Assembly (NCBI GenBank): GCA_029262895.1 | Contig: JAJCYM010000043.1 | Coordinates: 109,465 to 173,464, forward strand | Length of the DNA stretch: 64,000 bases | Reading direction: 5' to 3' | From: Roseivirga sp. | GTDB lineage: Bacteria; Bacteroidota; Bacteroidia; Cytophagales; Cyclobacteriaceae | Part shown: positions 17,617-25,436 of the stretch, one piece after another | Layout: every line of letters starts with the position of its first letter | Position numbering within the stretch: position 1 is the stretch's first letter | Position numbers and translations under genes: made by a program | Notes under the pieces: generated by a model | Told to the model about the DNA's origin: nothing | Database searches by the model: none | The model's input: the letters and a program-made list of their open reading frames with translations, nothing else

Positions 17617-18670
17617 GCAAGAACAAATAGCATCATTTGACCCGAATGGAGTAGGTGTGAAGGGGACACTCTTTGGCCTACCGTTTAGCACCGATACAGC
17701 CGAAGTAGTCGTTATTCCGGTGCCTTGGGATGTTACTACTTCTTATGGCTCTGGCACTGCTCAGGGGCCTCAAGCAATTCTTGATGCATCTTCTCAACTG
17801 GACTATGGGCAGATTGATATTCCAGAAGCCTGGCAACTTGGGATTGTTATGGATGAAATTCCCGAAGTATGGCTCTCATCAGGCAGGTCGTTTAGAGAAA
17901 AGTCCACACAGTATATTGCCTGGTTAGAATCAGGTAGCAAATCAGCTGATAGGCCAGTGATGCTCGAAATGTTAGCCGCTATTAATGAACAATGTCATCA
18001 GTTGATGACCTACGTTCAGCAGGAGTGCAAATATTGGCTTGAACAGGAAAAAACCACCGTTTTGGTAGGAGGGGATCATAGCACGGTTTTGGGCCATATC
18101 AAGGCTTGTGTTGAACACTATGGTAGCTTTGGTGTCCTTCAAATTGATGCCCATGCCGATTTGAGAAGGGCCTACGAGGGCTTTACCTACTCCCACGCTT
18201 CCATCATGCACCATGTCCTGGAAATAGACGAGGTAAGCCGATTGGTTCAGGTAGGGGTCAGAGACTTTTGCCCGGAGGAGTATGAAGTGATTCAGGCTTC
18301 TGAGGGAAGAATCAGTACATTTTTTGATCAACAAATCAAAGAAGAGCAGTACGCTGGAAAACGCTGGCAAGATCAATGTAACTCCATTGTAGATGAGCTA
18401 CCAGAACAAGTTTATATCTCTTTTGACATTGATGGTTTAGATCCCAAGCTTTGTCCAAATACCGGCACTCCCGTTCCCGGAGGGTTTGACTTAGACCAGA
18501 TAATGTGGCTGATCAAACAGATTGTCATAAGTGGTCGAAAAATAGTAGGTGCTGATCTTTGCGAAGTAGTACCGGGAAAGAATGAATTTGATGCGAACGT
18601 TGGAGCAAGGGCGCTCTATCGAATGATCAATTTGATGGCCGTTTCTTCTGGAAAGCTAAACTGGGCTTAA
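17609..18670 (+). CDS. speB: Agmatinase-type ureohydrolase
   Basis: Binuclear manganese enzyme of the arginase/agmatinase family. Ligands are H157 (GGDHS), D180-H182-D184 (DAHAD) and D273/D275 (SFDIDGLDP), with a late glutamate in [10 protein letters not shown]. It overlaps speD-speE by 8 bases (ATGAC...TAA), so the two are translationally coupled; hydrolysis of agmatine to putrescine would supply the aminopropyl acceptor. No arginine decarboxylase gene lies in the window. An insert of about 30 residues precedes GGDHS. Arginase or formiminoglutamase activity is less likely given the context. Confidence 0.85.
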   Translation: MTKQEQIASFDPNGVGVKGTLFGLPFSTDTAEVVVIPVPWDVTTSYGSGTAQGPQAILDASSQLDYGQIDIPEAWQLGIVMDEIPEVWLSSGRSFREKSTQYIAWLESGSKSADRPVMLEMLAAINEQCHQLMTYVQQECKYWLEQEKTTVLVGGDHSTVLGHIKACVEHYGSFGVLQIDAHADLRRAYEGFTYSHASIMHHVLEIDEVSRLVQVGVRDFCPEEYEVIQASEGRISTFFDQQIKEEQYAGKRWQDQCNSIVDELPEQVYISFDIDGLDPKLCPNTGTPVPGGFDLDQIMWLIKQIVISGRKIVGADLCEVVPGKNEFDANVGARALYRMINLMAVSSGKLNWA

Positions 18671-18712
18671 TTACCGTTGAAAGCAGTGCTAACCATAAAT
18701 CAAATTTAGTTC

Positions 18713-18743
18713 TTGTCTGCCCGTTGCATTTATTCTAGTTTAG
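18713..18743 (+). promoter_or_regulatory. Promoter-like sequence upstream of the AGCS symporter
   Basis: TTG at 18713-18715, a 20-base spacer, then TAGTTTAG at 18736-18743, one mismatch from TAnnTTTG. It lies 25 bases before the proposed TTG start codon. Confidence 0.35.
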
Positions 18744-18767
18744 TCGTTTAACCAAAATCTAATCGCA

Positions 18768-20198
18768 TTGGGAGTTGTTGAAGATGCTACCGTATGGTTT
18801 GCCAATTTTATCTGGGGCTTACCTCTTCTGATTATTGTTATGGGGGGCGGTTTGTTCTTCATGTTTTACTCCAGGTTCGCACCCTTTCAATATTTGAGGC
18901 ATGCCGTAAACATCCTTCGAGGTAAGTATGACGAGAGCGATGGAGAAGGTCACATTACGCACTATGAGGCGCTATCAACTGCCATCGCCTCCACCGTGGG
19001 TATGGGTAATATTTCTGGTGTAGCCGTGGCTATTACCATGGGTGGGCCGGGTGCTATCTTCTGGATGTGGGTGTCGGCATTCTTCGGTATGGCCACCAAG
19101 TTCTTCACTTGTACACTTGCCGTGATGTACAGAGGCAAAGATTCAGAGGGAGAAGTTCGTGGAGGACCTATGTATGTGATTACAGAAGGCCTAGGTAAGA
19201 AGTGGAAGCCCATGGCCATGTTCTTTTGTGTTGTGGGACTAGTAGGTGCTTTGCCTATTTTCCAGGCTAACCAACTTACGTTGGCTATGAATCAAGTGCT
19301 TGGACCTATTGCAGGTTATGACTCAGCAGATACGTTTTCTCTTTTCGGAGCACAGGTGTCGACTTCCTCTTTCATAACAGGTTTGATTTTAATGGCTCTT
19401 GTCTCTACGGTGATATTTGGTGGAATCAAAAAAATTAGCAAAGTAGCTTCCAAATTGGTGCCATCGATGGTGGTGCTTTATTTTGTTTTGGTGTTGTATA
19501 TTTTGCTGCAAAACTTGAATGGTATACCAGCCATTTTCACAAGCATCTTTAACGAGGCATTCTCAGGTAATGCTGTTCTTGGTGGAGGTATTGGTGCGGT
19601 AATTATTGCAGGAGCAAGACGTGCTGCATTCTCGAATGAAGCCGGGCTGGGTACCGCTCCAATGGTACACGGGGATTCTAAAACAAATGAACCTGTCAGG
19701 GAAGGTTTGGTAGCCATGTTGGGGCCTGCTATTGACACCCTTTTGGTATGTACTTTGACTGCCCTCGTGATTCTGGGTACCGGTGTTTATGAAAGTCAAA
19801 TTGGTATTGCTGATAACGGATTAAAAGGAGTATTACTTACCCTGGATGCCTTTAATCAGGCTATTCCGGGAGCTGGCGGCTATCTATTGAGTATCTGTAT
19901 CTTGATTTTTGCCGTCTCTACGCTACTTTCATATTCATATTATGGGGTGAAGTGTATGTCATTTCTGTTTGGTGCCAAGTATGGCAAGCTCTACAACTAC
20001 ATCTACATTGGTACTATCGTTGTTGGTGCTGTAGCCTCTCTGAGCTTTGTGGTGAGTTTGATTGATGGTGGCTTTGCCTTGATGGCGATTCCGACCGTTA
20101 TTTCCGCACTGATATTGGCTCCAAAGGCCATGAAGGCTGCGAAGGACTATTTCCATAGATTGAATACCAATCAGCTTACAGACGAGAAGGTTAAATAG
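18768..20198 (+). CDS. Sodium:alanine symporter, AGCS family
   Basis: A 476 aa inner-membrane carrier importing alanine or glycine with sodium. Family signatures include TAIASTVGMGNISGVAVAI and GPGAIFWMWVSAFFGMATKF, and the later motif RRAAFSNEAGLGTAP. About ten hydrophobic segments are visible. The start is a TTG at 18768; the first ATG downstream would remove the start of the first membrane helix, so TTG is preferred. It converges on the TlpA-like gene with only 5 bases between stops. Confidence 0.92.
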   Translation: MGVVEDATVWFANFIWGLPLLIIVMGGGLFFMFYSRFAPFQYLRHAVNILRGKYDESDGEGHITHYEALSTAIASTVGMGNISGVAVAITMGGPGAIFWMWVSAFFGMATKFFTCTLAVMYRGKDSEGEVRGGPMYVITEGLGKKWKPMAMFFCVVGLVGALPIFQANQLTLAMNQVLGPIAGYDSADTFSLFGAQVSTSSFITGLILMALVSTVIFGGIKKISKVASKLVPSMVVLYFVLVLYILLQNLNGIPAIFTSIFNEAFSGNAVLGGGIGAVIIAGARRAAFSNEAGLGTAPMVHGDSKTNEPVREGLVAMLGPAIDTLLVCTLTALVILGTGVYESQIGIADNGLKGVLLTLDAFNQAIPGAGGYLLSICILIFAVSTLLSYSYYGVKCMSFLFGAKYGKLYNYIYIGTIVVGAVASLSFVVSLIDGGFALMAIPTVISALILAPKAMKAAKDYFHRLNTNQLTDEKVK

Positions 20199-20203
20199 TC
20201 AGT

Positions 20204-20800
20204 CTACTGGGCTAGTTTGGTAATGAATTTTCGAAATCTTTTGGCGTTATAGTTAGCCATTCCGGTTTTCTTCACAACAACTTTACCTTCGGGAGAGATT
20301 ACGAATGTAGAAGGCACAACACCTGTTTCGTAAACTTCGGGTAGAGGACTTGCCAGTTTGTAGATTGGAAAATCAAAACCCTTTTTATCAATCCAATTCT
20401 TGGCTCTGTCCATAGTCTTATCTTCCGATATCATAAGAAAAACGATGTTTTCATTGCTTCCAACATTGCCGTAAAGCTTATTGATATTTGGCATTTCCGC
20501 TACGCAAGGAGCACACCAGGTAGCCCAGATATTCATAAATATGGCCTTCCCCTTTAGTTCTTCTAAATCGAGAGTTTGACCCTCAGAGTCAATGAGCTTT
20601 AGGTCATAACTGGCGTCAACCTGATCTTCATCATCGAGGGTACCCGCATTCATCACGCCTGTAATCAATACGGCTTGTTGCACCTTACCAAATACCTCGG
20701 CTTGTGAACCTGTAAGGTAGATAGTGGCGAAAATTGCAAGAATTACCCCTAGTTCAATAAGATCTCTCTTCTTGCTTTTGCCCTTTTTCTTTTCGCTCAT
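20204..20800 (-). CDS. TlpA-like thiol-disulfide oxidoreductase, membrane-anchored
   Basis: A 198 aa protein with a lysine-rich N-terminus (MSEKKKGKSKKRD), one membrane helix (LGVILAIFATIYL), and a periplasmic thioredoxin fold containing the redox motif WATWCAPC. The cis-proline region is ETGVVPSTFVI. Such proteins reduce disulfides during cytochrome c maturation or envelope maintenance. The open frame extends upstream to 21004, but the ATG at 20800 gives the expected topology and the extension is not protein-like. Confidence 0.85.
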   Translation of the reverse strand: MSEKKKGKSKKRDLIELGVILAIFATIYLTGSQAEVFGKVQQAVLITGVMNAGTLDDEDQVDASYDLKLIDSEGQTLDLEELKGKAIFMNIWATWCAPCVAEMPNINKLYGNVGSNENIVFLMISEDKTMDRAKNWIDKKGFDFPIYKLASPLPEVYETGVVPSTFVISPEGKVVVKKTGMANYNAKRFRKFITKLAQ

Positions 20801-21024
20801 ATTCAAAACTACAGATAGCAGCGTTAAAAAGTTCATACAGTTGACTTTTGTTGTCAGCGTTGTTACACTAATCAACGCACTTTTTCCAATATAGCATGTC
20901 GCGTGGCTGCGAAAAACCCAAAAATAAGTAAACATCCGGGCGAGTAGATGTTGTAATTGGTTGAGGGAATGATAATTTTGATCCGAAATCAACCTTTGCG
21001 CCATGTGCGCATAATTAATGTGCC

Positions 21025-21426
21025 ATGAAGAACCTGAAAAGAATTACCACCCTTCTTTTGCTCATCTTTACTGTAGTGGCCTGTGGTCCAAGTGACGGTG
21101 TAAGTTTCACCAATCTGAAGGCCGGTGATAGTGTGAATTCCTCATTTATTGTTGAGATGGGGGTTCTAGGTATGGAAATAGAACCAGCAGGCCCCGTGAA
21201 GGAAGGAAAGGGCCACCATCATATTATTATTGATGGTTCATTTATTCCCGAAGGCCAGCCCGTTCCAGCAAATGATACCCATATTCATTTTGGAAAAGGC
21301 CAAACAGAGACCTTGTTGAGGCTTGCACCAGGAGAGCATACATTGACTTTACAATTTGCCGATGGCTTCCATATGTCATACGGTGAAAAGTGGAGCAAAA
21401 CCATCAAGATAACAGTAGAGCAATAG
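21025..21426 (+). CDS. DUF4399 lipoprotein
   Basis: A 133 aa lipoprotein (VVAC, Cys20) with the DUF4399 pattern: FTNLKAGDSV, then EGKGHHHIIID, DTHIHFGKGQTE, and LAPGEHTLTLQFADGFH. The histidine-rich strands suggest metal binding but no role is established. It lies in the gap after the tlpA-like gene in divergent orientation and converges on the VOC gene with two bases between stops. Confidence 0.8.
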   Translation: MKNLKRITTLLLLIFTVVACGPSDGVSFTNLKAGDSVNSSFIVEMGVLGMEIEPAGPVKEGKGHHHIIIDGSFIPEGQPVPANDTHIHFGKGQTETLLRLAPGEHTLTLQFADGFHMSYGEKWSKTIKITVEQ

Positions 21427-21428
21427 GG

Positions 21429-21857
21429 CTACTTATGCTGATCGATTAATACCGGATTTCCATCAGGATCGACCATACTGAATGAGGCAGGTCCCTCAGT
21501 TTTATCCATGCCAAGTTTATAGACAGCTTTCAAACCGGAATCTGTAGCTTTTTTATAAATGATGCGTGCATCTTTTGGATTTAGCGTAATGGTGTTTTTG
21601 GGAAAGAAACCCTGGAATAAACCTATTCTAGCTGCTCCATTCGTCATAACCATCCATTTTGCGTTTACACCTCCCGCACCGGGCACCTGCTCGAAACCTA
21701 GCTTTTCATAAAAGTCTTTTGAAGCCTGAATGTCCGCGACACTGAGTGATACGGAAAAGGTTTCCACGTTTTTACCCTGATCGTTTTTCCAGTTGGCAGA
21801 GGCTATGACTAATGCAAGCAACATTAGTCCTAAGGTCATGACGAATGATTTTTTCAT
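21429..21857 (-). CDS. VOC (glyoxalase-fold) protein with signal peptide
   Basis: A 142 aa single-domain VOC protein. SVADIQASKDFYEKLGFEQ and SMVDPDGNPVLIDQH are the usual strand signatures. An N-terminal hydrophobic segment (MTLGLMLLALVIASAN) suggests export, which is uncommon for this fold. Its ATG overlaps the stop of the AraC-type gene by four bases, so the pair is coupled; the regulator may control or be modulated by the same ligand. Confidence 0.8.
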   Translation of the reverse strand: MKKSFVMTLGLMLLALVIASANWKNDQGKNVETFSVSLSVADIQASKDFYEKLGFEQVPGAGGVNAKWMVMTNGAARIGLFQGFFPKNTITLNPKDARIIYKKATDSGLKAVYKLGMDKTEGPASFSMVDPDGNPVLIDQHK

Positions 21858-22759
21858 ATTATAATTTTCTTAATTGGTATGCTGCATTTAATGTCGAACT
21901 GATCCCAGCCGATTTCTTCCGGACCTTTGATAAACTCCTCAATGGCAGGGAAATGTAGCGGTGCATAGCCGCTTTTGGGCAGCCATATTCTATACAAATA
22001 GTCCCAAACCTTGCCCACTTTGGCTAAATCTCCTTGACAATACGCGGTAGCATAAAGTCCAGCCGGTATTTCAGTCTGTTCTAAAGTTTTATGAGGTTTA
22101 ACCGGGCCTTCGTAGGTCACGGCAAAGTCATATCTGTATACATTGGCCGGAGTAATGTCTGGATCGTCAATTGACATACCAAACCTCCTTGAATCACGTC
22201 TATCGCCTTGGACGGATTCAAACCAAGTCATTAACTCTTCATAGGCCTCAATTAATCCTGAGCCGTCTGCTCCAAATAATGCGCGCTTTAAAACAACCTT
22301 GGTTTTAGCTTGTGATTCAATCACCACTGAAACCTCTGGTAGATCTTCATCGGTCCATTTTTCACGACTAATTTCGGTTGCGCCTCTGGATTTTTCTTGA
22401 TCAATCCTGCTAAGTGGCAGAGAAGGGTCTTTCTTGAATTGGCTTGGGGAGCATTCAAAATGCTTTTTGAACTGTCTGGTAAAATTCTCAATTGAAGAGA
22501 ATCCACTTTCCTGAGAAACTTCTTTGATTTTCTTACCCCGATAATGGCGAAGAAGGAAGGCGGCTTTTTCCAACCTTAACCTCAATATTGTTTCATAGGG
22601 AGTTTCCTGTTGGAGTGCTTTATAAAGCCTTTGAAAATGGAAGCTCGAAAAGTGCGCGGCCTCTGCTAGTTTGGAAATCGAAATTTCTTCAGTGAGATGA
22701 TTATTAAGGTATTTCAGGGATTTGTTGATCCTGTGTTGATAGTAATTTTGATCTTCCAT
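21854..22759 (-). CDS. AraC family regulator with GyrI-like ligand domain
   Basis: A 301 aa transcription factor. Two helix-turn-helix units occupy residues ~10-105 (ISKLAEAAHFSSFHFQRLYK, then IKEVSQESGFSSIENFTRQF). Residues ~145-301 are a GyrI-like/SOUL-type effector domain (RRFGMSIDDPDITP...IPAGLYATAYCQGD), as in Rob and MarA-like regulators that sense small hydrophobic molecules. It is the first gene of a two-gene unit with the VOC protein. Confidence 0.87.
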   Translation of the reverse strand: MEDQNYYQHRINKSLKYLNNHLTEEISISKLAEAAHFSSFHFQRLYKALQQETPYETILRLRLEKAAFLLRHYRGKKIKEVSQESGFSSIENFTRQFKKHFECSPSQFKKDPSLPLSRIDQEKSRGATEISREKWTDEDLPEVSVVIESQAKTKVVLKRALFGADGSGLIEAYEELMTWFESVQGDRRDSRRFGMSIDDPDITPANVYRYDFAVTYEGPVKPHKTLEQTEIPAGLYATAYCQGDLAKVGKVWDYLYRIWLPKSGYAPLHFPAIEEFIKGPEEIGWDQFDIKCSIPIKKIII

Positions 22760-22842
22760 GAATTATTTCAGGGTACTACAGAATCGGAATATGCCGAGGT
22801 ATGAATATATTCACAAGCTTCAAACTAAATTTTTAAATATCA

Positions 22843-23220
22843 ATGCAAAAAATCAACGCTGAAGGGGCACCCAAGGCATTAGGGCCTTATGTTTCTGCTA
22901 TCAAAACCGGAAACCTGCTGTTTTGCTCCGGGCAAACTGGTATTAATCCTGATACAAATTTGGTGGAGGCCAATAATGTGGAAGGGCAGACAAGACAGGT
23001 AATGTTGAACTTAAAAGCAGTTTTGGCATCCCAAGGACTTTCAATGCATGATATTGTCAAGTGCAATGTCTATCTCAGCGATATGGCCAATTTTGAAAAG
23101 ATGAATTTGGTGTATGGAGAGATGTTGGAGGGACATACTCCTGCAAGAACCACTGTGGCTGTAGCGGGACTTCCTTTAAATGCATTGGTGGAGATTGAGT
23201 GCGTAGCCGAAATCGGCTGA
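22843..23220 (+). CDS. ridA: RidA family enamine/imine deaminase
   Basis: A 125 aa YjgF/YER057c/UK114 protein that hydrolyses reactive enamines such as 2-aminoacrylate formed by PLP enzymes. Visible signatures are ALGPYVSAIKTGNLLFCSGQ at the start and ARTTVAVAGLPLNALVEIE at the end, which contains the substrate-binding arginine. The length is exact for the family. It appears to be a single gene, divergent from the AraC regulator. Confidence 0.9.
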   Translation: MQKINAEGAPKALGPYVSAIKTGNLLFCSGQTGINPDTNLVEANNVEGQTRQVMLNLKAVLASQGLSMHDIVKCNVYLSDMANFEKMNLVYGEMLEGHTPARTTVAVAGLPLNALVEIECVAEIG

Positions 23221-23260
23221 CTCAATCAAACTATCCAGAATTCGAGGTTACTCAGAAGAC

Positions 23261-24211
23261 TTACTTACGAATCCGTTTTAAGCCTTCAGTGGCCAAGTTC
23301 ATTTTCGGATCTTCTTTCAAGGCTTCCTCATAAAGCGTTTTGGCCTTTTCTATCTTGCCTTGCTTTTCATATATCATGGCTAGCCGTGATTTGGCCGCGG
23401 CATGGGAGGGGAAGTTGTCACCCCTGTCTTCTTCCATATATTGCTTCATACAGACTATGCCACGTTCAGTATTCAGGCCTGATAAGGCAGCATTTCGCCC
23501 TATTTGATATAGCGCAGCCCAATTCTCAGGTATGTTTTCAAAGCTTCTTTCAAAGTGATCATGGGCCTTTTGGAAGTTCTCTCGACCTTGGTAGAACATG
23601 CCAAGTCTATAAATATGTTGATCACCCATTTTGACCAGTTCTATGTACTCTTTTTCGGCTGAATCGTGATCTTCTTTCCTGTCGTAGACGGTTGCCCGGG
23701 CCAGATGACCTTCTACCGGATCTATTTTATAAATGGCCTCAGCAGCTTCAAGTGCCTTTTCCCAACTGCCACCCATTACACCAGGCGCCTGAGAATAGAA
23801 TTCCATTAAACCTTGCTGCGCGTCCAAATCATCCGGATCCAATTCCACAGCCTTTTTATAAGCATTCTTGATTTTTGGGGCAAGGATACCCTGGCGTATT
23901 TTGCCGGCATTTTGAGCCATGGTACCTGTGGCATTGCCATACCAGGTGTAGTATTTAGATACCTTGTCTTTTTTCTTGTATGCTTCTTTAAAATAGCCTC
24001 GAGCATCTGAATATTCTTCTTGATCAAACGCTACGCGACCCAAATAGAATCTTGCTTCGGCATAATCATTACTTTTGGAATTGATTGCTTTGAATGTTTT
24101 AATGGCCAACTCGAATTGGCGATCTTCGAATTGTTTGATTCCAGTTTGTAAATCCTGTGCACTGGTGACTACAGTGATGAATGTTAATAGAGAGGTAGCT
24201 AATAAACGCAT
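23261..24211 (-). CDS. Secreted TPR-repeat protein
   Basis: A 316 aa protein with a signal peptide (ending TSAQ) and at least six tetratricopeptide-like helical pairs, for example AEARFYLGRVAFDQEEYSDARGY and later KTLYEEALKEDPKMNLA. It probably acts as a periplasmic scaffold; partners are unknown. It converges on ridA. Confidence 0.75.
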   Translation of the reverse strand: MRLLATSLLTFITVVTSAQDLQTGIKQFEDRQFELAIKTFKAINSKSNDYAEARFYLGRVAFDQEEYSDARGYFKEAYKKKDKVSKYYTWYGNATGTMAQNAGKIRQGILAPKIKNAYKKAVELDPDDLDAQQGLMEFYSQAPGVMGGSWEKALEAAEAIYKIDPVEGHLARATVYDRKEDHDSAEKEYIELVKMGDQHIYRLGMFYQGRENFQKAHDHFERSFENIPENWAALYQIGRNAALSGLNTERGIVCMKQYMEEDRGDNFPSHAAAKSRLAMIYEKQGKIEKAKTLYEEALKEDPKMNLATEGLKRIRK

Positions 24212-24277
24212 AACAGTTTGAGTTTTGTGGAAGACTCAAACTCCTCGTTTATGGTTGCATTTATAAATGTCGTCTTG

Positions 24278-24751
24278 CTAACCTTTAAGTCGTTTCATCA
24301 TGATGTGTTCGCTGATGCCTTCGACCACCCAATCCTTTATAAAGCCTATCTCCTTGTAACCAACACTTTCATATAGCTTCTTGGCCTTTTTATTAAAATC
24401 ACTGACCAATAAATAGACCTGATCGGTCGAGGAAGCATGCTGTTGTTCAAAAAAATGCAGCAATTTCTTGCCGAGTCCTTTACCACGAAGTTCTTCTTTT
24501 ACTGCAATTGTTCTTAGATAAGGGAACTTTGCAAACATACCAGTTGGACAAATCCATGCAAAGCCGAGGACCTCTTGGTTGTCATTTAGCGCCACATGAA
24601 CTTCACCCTTTTCTATTCCCCCCTTCAACCTGTCATATGCCTGTTCCTGATTGGTGAAATATGCAGTTCCAAGTTCGGATTTGGTAACGATCTCCAAACA
24701 ATCTTCCAGGTGGTTTATTGATGCTTTGACAATCTTCATAATCTCTATCAT
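24278..24751 (-). CDS. GNAT family N-acetyltransferase
   Basis: A GNAT-fold acyltransferase of about 157 aa. The acetyl-CoA loop is RGKGLGKKLL, preceded by YLRTIAVKEEL, and the C-terminal strand is KLYESVGYKEIGF. Its ATG at 24751 overlaps the stop of the upstream lipoprotein gene as TAATG. A second ATG at 24739 is also possible, and an ATG at 24772 would overlap further. The substrate is unknown. Confidence 0.82.
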   Translation of the reverse strand: MIEIMKIVKASINHLEDCLEIVTKSELGTAYFTNQEQAYDRLKGGIEKGEVHVALNDNQEVLGFAWICPTGMFAKFPYLRTIAVKEELRGKGLGKKLLHFFEQQHASSTDQVYLLVSDFNKKAKKLYESVGYKEIGFIKDWVVEGISEHIMMKRLKG

Positions 24752-25347
24752 TAATATTGAATAGGCATCCATGATTCTGCCTTGAACCTGTCTGCATCTG
24801 CTGGATAGTAATAACGGAATGGGGAGGCATCAAAAGTGGCTTGTGTATTGATGGTGTAGCCGTGAAATAGCACCCTTAAGTGCCTGCTTTTAAATTTTTT
24901 CTTTTCGAACTGAAACTCATAGGCCTGATTGGAAGAAGATTTTCTTTCTTCACCAGCCAGTCGCTGGGTTGTGGCTGTCCACATTTCATTATTGCCCCAG
25001 TTCCAGTTTTCGGTCCAATAGGGTGGGCGTAAATATTGTTCTCCTAGCTGCCCCGAGGCATGAAAGCGATAGTGCCTTGCGCTGTCATAGATATACAACT
25101 CAACCCATCGGTATTGGTTTAGATTCACCTCGTCAAAATCTACAGCAATGTAAATGTTCTGCTCGTCCTGATGCATCCTCATTCTTAGGCTGTCGTTTAT
25201 CGGGAAAATTTTGGAGTTGTCCCATTCACCCGCACCCAATAAATTGTTTAATGCAACCTTCTCCCCATTCGGGATGGCAGGCTCGTTATTTTCACAACTG
25301 GCCAGCATTGCGCCTAAAAAAATCAGAAAGAGAAACCATGGTTTCAT
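24751..25347 (-). CDS. Hypothetical lipoprotein, beta-rich
   Basis: A 198 aa lipoprotein (LASC, Cys18) starting at the ATG at 25347. The order GEWDNSK, RMRMHQDEQNIYIAVDF and WVELYIYD resembles the strand pattern of CBM9/DOMON-type beta sandwiches that bind sugars or haem, but the similarity is only by eye. It is coupled to the GNAT gene through a TAATG overlap. Confidence 0.6.
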   Translation of the reverse strand: MKPWFLFLIFLGAMLASCENNEPAIPNGEKVALNNLLGAGEWDNSKIFPINDSLRMRMHQDEQNIYIAVDFDEVNLNQYRWVELYIYDSARHYRFHASGQLGEQYLRPPYWTENWNWGNNEMWTATTQRLAGEERKSSSNQAYEFQFEKKKFKSRHLRVLFHGYTINTQATFDASPFRYYYPADADRFKAESWMPIQY

Positions 25348-25390
25348 GCGAGTAAATTTGGATAGGAAAGATAGAAGCAAGGGGGCAAAT

Positions 25391-25418
25391 AAAAAAGCCG
25401 CTTAATAGCGGCTTTTTT
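25391..25418. terminator. Intrinsic terminator of the S9 peptidase gene
   Basis: Perfect 11-base stem AAAAAAGCCGC / GCGGCTTTTTT with a 6-base loop. It lies 19 bases after the peptidase stop on the minus strand and has a U-tract in both directions. Confidence 0.85.
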
Positions 25419-25436
25419 ATCAAGGTGTTGTTGATG

